A stretch of DNA of 11,736 nucleotides, from the NCBI GenBank assembly GCA_900314165.1, contig OMUE01000138.1, positions 1-11,736 of the forward strand. Reading direction: 5' to 3'. A program made the position numbers and the translations under genes. Below are positions 6,114-11,736 of this stretch, piece after piece. The notes below the pieces were generated by a model, which was given only the letters and a program-made list of their open reading frames with translations, did no database searches and had not been told where the DNA came from. The DNA is from an uncultured Acidaminococcus sp. (GTDB lineage Bacteria > Bacillota_C > Negativicutes > Acidaminococcales > Acidaminococcaceae). Position 1 is the first letter of the stretch; each line of letters starts with the position of its first letter.

Positions 6114-7430
6114 CTAAAGTACGATTCCTGCTGCCACAACAAGAAGTAATATAGTAACAATAATTGTATATCCTAATTTTAACATAGATTTTAAATCCTG
6201 GGATCTGGCAAGTCCCATTTCCCCTAACATATCCACACCAGGATAAGCAAAAGAGGTCATCTGGCTGCCTACTAATAGAACCATGGCCCACAGCCGCATA
6301 TCCACAGCAAGGCCTTTGACAGTATCGGCAAACATGGTGTTGATCAGTACGGACTGGGCTACTGCGGCACCATTGATGCCAAATACACCTATGACTGAAG
6401 CTGCAAAAGCAAAGATGGCTTGCCCGCTATCCTGCAGCAAAGGCTTCAGAAGTTCAAAAAGTTCTTTGAAGGCTCCGGACTGCTGCACAAAGTCCAAAAA
6501 CGGATTAAACAGCAGAAACATCACAAACATCCACATCATCTTTGCCATGCCTTGAATAAAGGCATCTGCTATTTCTTTTACGGCCAGATTTGCTGCAAAT
6601 CCGGTAAAGATGGAAACTACTATCATAATGAACAGAGCATAAGCAGCTCCCTGCTTAAAGATTACACCAAAGGCCAGCATAGCTAGGATGCTGACAAGAA
6701 AGACTCCGGTTGCCCGTTTTGTGCTTTCAGTGGGTTTATAGTCGACTTGTTTGGCACTATCCTCAGCACTGAAAGAATAAATACCTTTTGTCTTTTTCTG
6801 CACGTGCAGTGCCATAAAATAAGTTACGACCCACATGACTGCTGCAACGGGTAGACCGGCGAAGAGCAGGATCTGTTCGTAGGGGAGTCCGGTCAGTTTG
6901 ATTAAAGTCACCATAGGAGGTCCAAAGGGTCCGATAAACAATCCTGTTTGCCCTGCACCTTGGAAAATAACAGCTAAAGCGCTGGGCGTGATCCCCATGG
7001 TTGCAACCAAAGGAATAACAATAGGAGCAATGATGGCATTGGCTCCGGCTAAAGTCCCTAATAGGGTTACCAAAACCACAGAGGTAATCATAGTGGCCAA
7101 AATAGCTTTTTTCTCAGAGTTCACGCCAATCTTTTTCATCATAATGTTGACGATATTAGGCGCAACTCCTGTCTTGTTCAGTACGTTCCCCAGCCCGGAA
7201 CCACACATAATGATGACGCCGATAAGCACAAGAAATGAACTCAGGGATTTTGCCAGGACGTTGCCAAATTTCATTATGGGATACTTAACTAAGATCGCTC
7301 CCAATACAGCACAGATAAAGACGCTCACAACTGGATGCACATTCTTTTTGAACGACAAAATAATGTACACAACCAAAGGCAGCAGACCGAAGATTGGCGG
7401 TAAACCGAAAATCAATTCTTTTGTTTCCAT
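6114..7430 (-). CDS. Membrane permease, GntP/NhaC-like ion transporter superfamily
   Basis: This 438-residue integral membrane protein has about 10-12 hydrophobic segments in two halves, separated by a hydrophilic loop at about 210-240. Conserved-looking motifs include GVIIMCGSGLG (71-81), LLGTLAGANAIIAPIVIP (123-140), GLFIGPFGPP (163-172), FGINGAAVAQ (350-359) and MGLARSQDLKSML (405-417). It resembles secondary carriers of the Na+/H+ antiporter / organic-anion families; exact family and ion coupling cannot be fixed by eye. It is clearly homologous over its whole length to the permease at 10287-11618. GAGGGGGAG (7436-7444) precedes the ATG. It heads a two-gene operon with the serine hydrolase and diverges from the racemase operon, suggesting it imports (or exports) that hydrolase's substrate. 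A candidate -10 box TATAAT lies at 7531-7536 on this strand, without a convincing -35. Confidence 0.85.
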   Translation of the reverse strand: METKELIFGLPPIFGLLPLVVYIILSFKKNVHPVVSVFICAVLGAILVKYPIMKFGNVLAKSLSSFLVLIGVIIMCGSGLGNVLNKTGVAPNIVNIMMKKIGVNSEKKAILATMITSVVLVTLLGTLAGANAIIAPIVIPLVATMGITPSALAVIFQGAGQTGLFIGPFGPPMVTLIKLTGLPYEQILLFAGLPVAAVMWVVTYFMALHVQKKTKGIYSFSAEDSAKQVDYKPTESTKRATGVFLVSILAMLAFGVIFKQGAAYALFIMIVVSIFTGFAANLAVKEIADAFIQGMAKMMWMFVMFLLFNPFLDFVQQSGAFKELFELLKPLLQDSGQAIFAFAASVIGVFGINGAAVAQSVLINTMFADTVKGLAVDMRLWAMVLLVGSQMTSFAYPGVDMLGEMGLARSQDLKSMLKLGYTIIVTILLLVVAAGIVL

Positions 7431-7585
7431 ACTTTCTCCCCCTCATAAGATAAATAAATGATGATGCTTAAATAAAAGATGTCTTTTTAATACTCACCTC
7501 CCAACCAGACTCTAAATAAAGAATAATAAAATTATATTTAAATTTAATGTTCGATTAATTTTCTGAAAACAACTCAATCAATAGA

Positions 7586-7613
7586 AATTATTAATTGATA
7601 AATCGTAATAATT
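7586..7613. repeat. Inverted repeat in the divergent gap, candidate operator
   Basis: AATTATTA (7586-7593) and TAATAATT (7606-7613) are perfect 8-bp inverted arms around a 12-bp spacer. The element is centred about 100 bp upstream of the racemase -35 box and about 60 bp upstream of the candidate -10 box of the divergent permease, where a shared activator could serve both. All bases are A or T, so chance occurrence in this AT-rich stretch is a real alternative. Confidence 0.35.
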
Positions 7614-7695
7614 CAAGCTGTAATTCGAAAAAGCAATAAAAATATGTAAAGCACTTAAAATAAAATTTTCAATAAAAATAATTTATGAAAAAATA

Positions 7696-7724
7696 TTGAC
7701 ATTACTTTCTGATACTGCTATATT
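7696..7724 (+). promoter_or_regulatory. Strong sigma-70/A promoter of the racemase-deacylase-permease operon
   Basis: A perfect -35 box TTGACA (7696-7701), a 17-bp spacer ending TGC (extended -10), and a -10 box TATATT (7719-7724, five of six consensus bases). The start should be near 7731, giving a leader of about 54 nt to the GTG at 7785. No terminator-like hairpin is seen in that leader. Confidence 0.75.
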
Positions 7725-7784
7725 AAACCTGAACAATAGAAAAAACAAGTAGTATTTTTAATTTCTATTTGGGAGGAAATTAAA

Positions 7785-8585
7785 GTGGAGAAAAATCAAC
7801 CGATCGGTGTTATTGATTCTGGCGTGGGTGGCTTGACCGTCCTGAAATGGCTTCAAGCTGCGATGCCGCATGAAAACTATATCTTCCTAGGAGATACGAA
7901 GCGAATTCCTTATGGCAACCGGCCACGGGAAGAATTGATAAAGTTTGTAGGGCAGATGACGGCATACCTGAACGCACGGCATATTAAAGAACTGGTTGTT
8001 GCCTGCAATACCATTACGGTGTTGGGCACGGATGTGATTAAGGGACCCTATGAATTTCCTGTGATCGGCATGGATAAAGGGGCTCATATGGTTGAAGGTG
8101 TTACGAAAAACAATAGAGTAGGGTTCTTCGCAACAGATTTTACGGTGTCTACCGGTGCCCACAAGAAAGAGATCCAAAAGCTGCATCCGGAAATCCAGGT
8201 CTTTGGTCAAGGATGCCCTAAGTTTGTACCTCTGATCGAAAGTGAAAAATTTGGGAGTCCTGAATTAGGGGCTGCCATTCATGAATATGTAGAAAAGCTC
8301 AAGAAACACGATGTAGATACCGTTTTATTGAGCTGCACCCATTTTCCTTTTGTCCGTCATGAGATTGAACAGGAATTTGGGCCTAGTGTGACAATCCTGG
8401 ATCCGGCAGAACAGACTACAAAAAATGCTAAGGAATGCCTGGAAAAATTAGGCTTAAATAAGACAGAAGGACAGGGACGAGCAGAAATTTGTTTTACGGC
8501 AGATGTGGAGAGAGGCAGACGCCTGGCCAGCCGTATGCTGGAGCTGGAGACATGTGACTTCCATCTCGTCAATATTGAGGAATGA
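7785..8585 (+). CDS. murI: Aspartate/glutamate racemase family protein (MurI-like)
   Basis: This 266-residue cofactor-independent racemase interconverts L- and D-glutamate (or aspartate) with two cysteines. Motifs are GVIDSGVGGLTV (8-19, with D11 and S12), GDTKRIPYG (36-44), VVACNT (71-76, catalytic C74) and LSCTHFPF (182-189, catalytic C184, H186). Some normally invariant positions differ from housekeeping MurI: the usual CNTA is CNTI, LGCTHYP is LSCTHFP, and the IGxxxPG stretch is IGMDKGA (94-100). This may mean changed specificity. Translation starts at GTG 7785, chosen because GGGAGG (7771-7776) lies 8 nt upstream and no ATG fits. It is first in an operon with a D-aminoacylase and a permease, which argues for catabolic D-to-L conversion rather than peptidoglycan supply. 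The symbol is by family, not proven orthology. Confidence 0.88.
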   Translation: MEKNQPIGVIDSGVGGLTVLKWLQAAMPHENYIFLGDTKRIPYGNRPREELIKFVGQMTAYLNARHIKELVVACNTITVLGTDVIKGPYEFPVIGMDKGAHMVEGVTKNNRVGFFATDFTVSTGAHKKEIQKLHPEIQVFGQGCPKFVPLIESEKFGSPELGAAIHEYVEKLKKHDVDTVLLSCTHFPFVRHEIEQEFGPSVTILDPAEQTTKNAKECLEKLGLNKTEGQGRAEICFTADVERGRRLASRMLELETCDFHLVNIEE

Positions 8586-8647
8586 CCTTTAATTGCCCAA
8601 TAAAAATATAATGACAAGAAATAATAAGTAACAGGAGGCGTGTAATC

Positions 8648-10243
8648 ATGCATGCAGATATCTTGATTAAAAATGGGCTGATTGTTGATGGAACCGGAAA
8701 AAAAGCTTTTCCGGGCAATGTGGAAATTACGGGAAGTAAAATTACGTATGTGGGCGAGAAACGAGATGTAGATGCCGCTAAAGTCATTGATGCAGCAGGA
8801 CTCGCCGTAGCTCCTGGTTTTATTGATATCCATTCTCATTCGGATTTGAGCCCTTTCTTTATCGGTTATTCTATGGATAGTAAGATTGGCCAGGGGATTT
8901 CTTTGGAAATTGCCGGGAATTGCGGCATTTCCTGTCTGCCTGTGACGGATGAGTCCAGACAAAAAATCAGGGACTATGTAGGCGCCGGCTTGGAATTACC
9001 TTTAGGCGATATGGTGGTTGAAGATAACGATGTCAGTGACTATAAGGCACATGTAGATCGCATTGGGGCGCCTACGGATATTGGTATATTGGTAGGCCAT
9101 GGAACCTTGCGGGGCACTGTTATGGGCTTTGATATGCGGCCTCCTACGGATGAAGAATTGAAAAAGATGGGAGACGTGCTGGAAAAAGAATTGCAGCAGG
9201 GGGCTTTTGGGATGTCGTTGGGCCTGATTTATCCGCCCAGCTCCTATGGTCAAATGGATGAGTTCGTGTATCTGGCGAAAATTTTAAAGAAATATGATGC
9301 AATTCTTTCCGTCCATATGCGCAGTGAAAGCACAAAGATTTTCGAAGCACTGGAAGAAATGATCGAAGTAGCTCAGAAGAGCAAGGTTCATCTGGAAATT
9401 TCCCATTTAAAACTCATCGGCAAACCCCAGTGGGGAAAAGGAAAAGACCTCTTAGCCCGGATTATGAAAGCTAAGGCTGACGGTGCAGATATTACCTGTG
9501 ACCAATATCCTTACACGGCTACATCTACAAACCTGGCGGCTCTTATCCCCGGCTGGGCTCAGAGCGGCGGCTTCGGCAAGATGTGTGAACGGCTGGCCAA
9601 CCCTACGGAAAAACTGTTGCAGGAGACCAGGGAAGAAATGGAACGCAGAGGCGGTGCGGATAAAGTCCTGATTATTGGTACGAGAGGAATCCTGCCTCAA
9701 TACGATGGTAAGTATCTGAGTGAAATCGCCAAAGATATGAATGTGGCACCGGAATTAGCTGCTGCTATCCTGTTGGTCAAAGTGGGTGGTGGTGTTCCGT
9801 GCTGCTACTTCTCTTTGGACGAAGATGATGTGAAACTCATTATGAAGCAGCCGTTCCTGTGTGTAGGTTCTGATGGGTATTCAATGCCTTATGATAATTC
9901 CCTGATTGATTCCAACCCGCATCCCCGCAGCTTTGGTACGTTCCCCAGATACTTCCAGACTCTACGGGAAAATCATCTATTACCTCTGGAAGAAGCAGTC
10001 CGCAAGGCATCCGCTCTGCCTGCAGAAATTTTGGGCTTAAAGGACAGAGGTCTGGTCAAGGAAGGGTACACCGCCAGCCTGACGTTGTTTGACCCGGAAA
10101 AGATTGCAGATCAGTCCACGTATCTGGATTCTAAGAAACAACCTGCTGGTGTAGAATATGTGATTCTCCAAGGCAGAATTGCATTGGAGAAAGGTAAACG
10201 CGTCAATGGCAATGTAGGTCAGGTCGTTTTGCATAAAGCGTAA
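8648..10243 (+). CDS. N-acyl-D-amino-acid deacylase (D-aminoacylase family)
   Basis: This 531-residue amidohydrolase-superfamily metalloenzyme is expected to hydrolyse N-acyl-D-amino acids to the D-amino acid and a carboxylate. The small beta-sandwich domain is built from the two ends (residues 1-55 and about 470-531) and the TIM barrel lies between. Metal and active-site residues are visible: H62 and H64 in DIHSHSD, C92 in GNCGIS (the cysteine metal ligand typical of D-aminoacylases), H223 in SVHMRSE, H253 in EISHLK, and D409 in GSDGYSMPYD. HPRSFGTFPR (425-434) is another family hallmark. Length is slightly above the usual 480-500. AGGAGG (8633-8638) precedes the ATG. It lies 62 nt after the racemase and 43 nt before the permease. 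The preferred side chain cannot be told; the racemase next door suggests an acidic N-acyl-D-amino acid. It is cytoplasmic, with no signal peptide. Confidence 0.93.
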   Translation: MHADILIKNGLIVDGTGKKAFPGNVEITGSKITYVGEKRDVDAAKVIDAAGLAVAPGFIDIHSHSDLSPFFIGYSMDSKIGQGISLEIAGNCGISCLPVTDESRQKIRDYVGAGLELPLGDMVVEDNDVSDYKAHVDRIGAPTDIGILVGHGTLRGTVMGFDMRPPTDEELKKMGDVLEKELQQGAFGMSLGLIYPPSSYGQMDEFVYLAKILKKYDAILSVHMRSESTKIFEALEEMIEVAQKSKVHLEISHLKLIGKPQWGKGKDLLARIMKAKADGADITCDQYPYTATSTNLAALIPGWAQSGGFGKMCERLANPTEKLLQETREEMERRGGADKVLIIGTRGILPQYDGKYLSEIAKDMNVAPELAAAILLVKVGGGVPCCYFSLDEDDVKLIMKQPFLCVGSDGYSMPYDNSLIDSNPHPRSFGTFPRYFQTLRENHLLPLEEAVRKASALPAEILGLKDRGLVKEGYTASLTLFDPEKIADQSTYLDSKKQPAGVEYVILQGRIALEKGKRVNGNVGQVVLHKA

Positions 10244-10286
10244 ATTGGCCGTTGTAAAGGATGAAATGTAAAGGGAGGAATGTAGT

Positions 10287-11618
10287 ATGGGTCCTACAGC
10301 ATTAATACCGAAAGAATCATTGTGGGCTTTAATTCCGTTGGTTGTGTATGTCATTGTTGCTTTTCGGCCGAAAGTTCATGCCCTGACGTCTTCGTTTTTA
10401 GCCTGCCTGGCTGGCTATATACTGACAGGGCAGACACCAGCCCTGACCGGTAAACTTGTTGTGAAATCTCTGGGGTCTACTTTAGGGCTGATTGGTTTTA
10501 TCATCATGTGTGGTGCTGGCTTGGGATCTGTCATGACGGAAGCTAGAATCACCCATACAATGGTTCACTGGATTGTGAAGTACATTGGGGTAAAAACCGA
10601 ACGCAGAGCTATTCTTTGTGTCATTGTTTCTACAACTTTGGTGTGTGGGTTGCTGGGGACCTTGGCTGGTGGCTGTGCTATCATTGCTCCTATTATTATC
10701 CCTGTGGTGGCAGCTGCTGGCTTAAAACCTGCAACAGTAGCGTGCTTGTTCCAGTCTTCTGGTGAAACCGGCTTAATTTGGGGTCCTTTTACTGGTCCTA
10801 CCGTTGCCTTATTAGCTATTACTGGCCTGAGCTACGGCAGAATGATGCTGTGGGCTGCTATTCCGTATGGCCTGATTTGGCTGATCGTCATTTACTGGTG
10901 TGGTAAAAAAATTCAACATGATCCTTCCTATGATGAAGTGTATATCCTGACTGAAGACGAAAAGAAAATTACCGATATTACTCCTGCTGAAAAACGTTCT
11001 ACAATTGTCTTTATGGTAGGGTTTGTAGGCTTATTAGCTTACAGCCTGTTCACGAAACAGGGTACCGCTTATACGGTCTTTGTTATGTGGTTCTTGTCCA
11101 TTCTTATTGCTATCACCAGCCGGATGTCCCTGTCCAAAATGTTCAAGGCATTTGCTGCCGGTATGGGCAGATTGGCCGGCACTTTCTTGCTCTTTGTGTT
11201 CCTGAACATGATGCTGGAATACATCAACCTGGGCCATGGGTTTGAAGCTTTGGGCAAATGGTTCCTGCAGTTTGTTGGTGAAGGCAGCCGGAGCATGGTT
11301 GTGATTCTGGGCACTCTGGTTGGTTCCTTCGGTATCAATGGCGGTGCTGTTGCTCAGTTGAAAGTTACGAATGACCTGTTCCTGGAAGCTGTAAAGATGA
11401 CCCATGTTCCTCAGGAAGTGTGGGCTTTGGCTTTGATCTGCGGTTCCCGTGTAACGACTTCTATCTACCCCGGTTCCAACATGATTGCTCCTATGGGTCT
11501 TGCCAGAAGTGAAAGTATCAAAGCTATGCTGTTTGGCGGTTGGTGCGTATCCATGGTGTCCATTGCGTTTATTATTCTGTGGGCTCTTCTGGGTATGGAT
11601 GTGGTGTTCCCAGTTTAA
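10287..11618 (+). CDS. Membrane permease, paralogue of the one at 6114-7430
   Basis: This 443-residue, roughly 10-12-segment membrane protein is homologous end to end with the permease encoded at 6114-7430. Shared blocks include IIMCGAGLG (72-80), LLGTLAGGCAIIAPIIIP (122-139), GLIWGPFTGPTVALL (162-176), FGINGGAVAQ (348-357) and MGLARSESIKAML (403-415). A charged loop at 206-238 divides the two halves. Residue differences in the likely pore motifs (GANA versus GGCA; QTGLFIGPFGPP versus ETGLIWGPFTGP) suggest a different or modified substrate. GGGAGG (10274-10279) precedes the ATG. As the last gene of the racemase-deacylase operon it is the obvious candidate importer of the N-acyl-D-amino acid. 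The family (GntP/NhaC-like secondary carriers) is assigned by eye, and the direction and coupling ion are unknown. Confidence 0.86.
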   Translation: MGPTALIPKESLWALIPLVVYVIVAFRPKVHALTSSFLACLAGYILTGQTPALTGKLVVKSLGSTLGLIGFIIMCGAGLGSVMTEARITHTMVHWIVKYIGVKTERRAILCVIVSTTLVCGLLGTLAGGCAIIAPIIIPVVAAAGLKPATVACLFQSSGETGLIWGPFTGPTVALLAITGLSYGRMMLWAAIPYGLIWLIVIYWCGKKIQHDPSYDEVYILTEDEKKITDITPAEKRSTIVFMVGFVGLLAYSLFTKQGTAYTVFVMWFLSILIAITSRMSLSKMFKAFAAGMGRLAGTFLLFVFLNMMLEYINLGHGFEALGKWFLQFVGEGSRSMVVILGTLVGSFGINGGAVAQLKVTNDLFLEAVKMTHVPQEVWALALICGSRVTTSIYPGSNMIAPMGLARSESIKAMLFGGWCVSMVSIAFIILWALLGMDVVFPV

Positions 11619-11670
11619 AAACAATTACACTTTTGATGATGTAAGAGTTATAATTTAATAGGTAATATAA

Positions 11671-11713
11671 TTAAAAAGGATACTTCATCAAAAAGATGAA
11701 GTATCCTTTTTAA
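11671..11713 (+). terminator. Rho-independent terminator of the racemase operon
   Basis: A perfect 19-bp stem (11671-11689 with 11695-11713) with an AAAAA loop. The core GGATACTTCATC pairs with GATGAAGTATCC and ends in a T5 run. It lies 52 nt after the permease stop. The left arm carries an A run, so it could also terminate transcription coming from the right. Confidence 0.92.
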
Positions 11714-11736
11714 TCAAGATTGTATGGCCATTTCTT

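Larger units (their letters stand above)
7431..7784. other. 354-bp AT-rich divergent control region
   Basis: No gene is apparent. The region contains the plus-strand promoter at 7696-7724, an 8-bp inverted repeat at 7586-7613, and a minus-strand TATAAT (7531-7536) as candidate -10 for the permease. It also holds a minus-strand Shine-Dalgarno-like GGGAGGTGAG (about 7494-7503) that would serve only a 9-codon GTG reading frame, possibly a leader or a remnant. The strong AT bias (long A and T tracts around 7620-7690) is typical of an upstream activating or curved region. Confidence 0.6.

Noticed and set aside
6898..7461. 187-codon plus-strand open frame opposite the permease
   Set aside because: It lies antisense to a clearly coding membrane protein gene and has low-complexity composition with no ribosome binding site; it is a shadow frame.
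7625..7665. Possible CcpA (cre-like) site near TGTAAAGCACTT
   Set aside because: The match to the cre consensus is partial and not properly palindromic, and such matches are expected by chance in AT-rich DNA.
8357..8962. 201-codon minus-strand open frame across the racemase-deacylase junction
   Set aside because: It overlaps two well-supported plus-strand genes, has no recognisable motif and no matching Shine-Dalgarno.

Overview
The window looks like chromosomal DNA from a low-to-moderate-GC member of the Bacillota. Strong AGGAGG-type ribosome binding sites precede nearly every gene, promoters are of the sigma-70/A type, and hairpin terminators are followed by or built on A/T runs. The overall feel of the proteins (amino-acid catabolism, carriers, a lipoprotein start) suggests an amino-acid-fermenting Negativicutes such as Acidaminococcaceae; that assignment is an impression, not something the sequence proves.

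Left part (1-2002): on the minus strand, a short-chain dehydrogenase/reductase (SDR) is followed by the 5' end of a lipoprotein gene that stops after 32 codons, probably a broken solute-binding protein. Divergent from the SDR is a LysR-type regulator. The 156-bp gap between them holds a good minus-strand promoter whose -10 box is one arm of an inverted repeat, so the LysR protein probably controls both directions.

Middle (2003-5260): a promoter at 2056-2083 leads into an SLC1/DAACS amino acid:cation symporter gene that is clearly dead (a 1-nt frameshift plus an internal deletion removing about 60 residues around TM3). It is followed, 12 and 17 nt apart, by a threonine-aldolase-family PLP enzyme and a B3-like metallo-beta-lactamase-fold hydrolase. 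A perfect 16-bp hairpin that can terminate in both directions closes this operon.

Right part (5261-11736): two operons diverge from a 354-bp AT-rich control region. The minus-strand operon encodes a 12-TM-type permease and a cytoplasmic class-A beta-lactamase-like serine hydrolase. The plus-strand operon encodes a divergent Asp/Glu racemase, an N-acyl-D-amino-acid deacylase and a second permease homologous to the first, ending in a strong terminator. The mirrored layout (paralogous permease plus hydrolase on each side) and the enzyme set suggest a locus for taking up and salvaging N-acylated or D-configured amino acids: import, deacylate to free D-amino acid, racemise to the L form, feed fermentation. 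This pathway is inferred from family membership and gene order only.

No rRNA, tRNA, CRISPR, insertion sequence or phage gene was seen.
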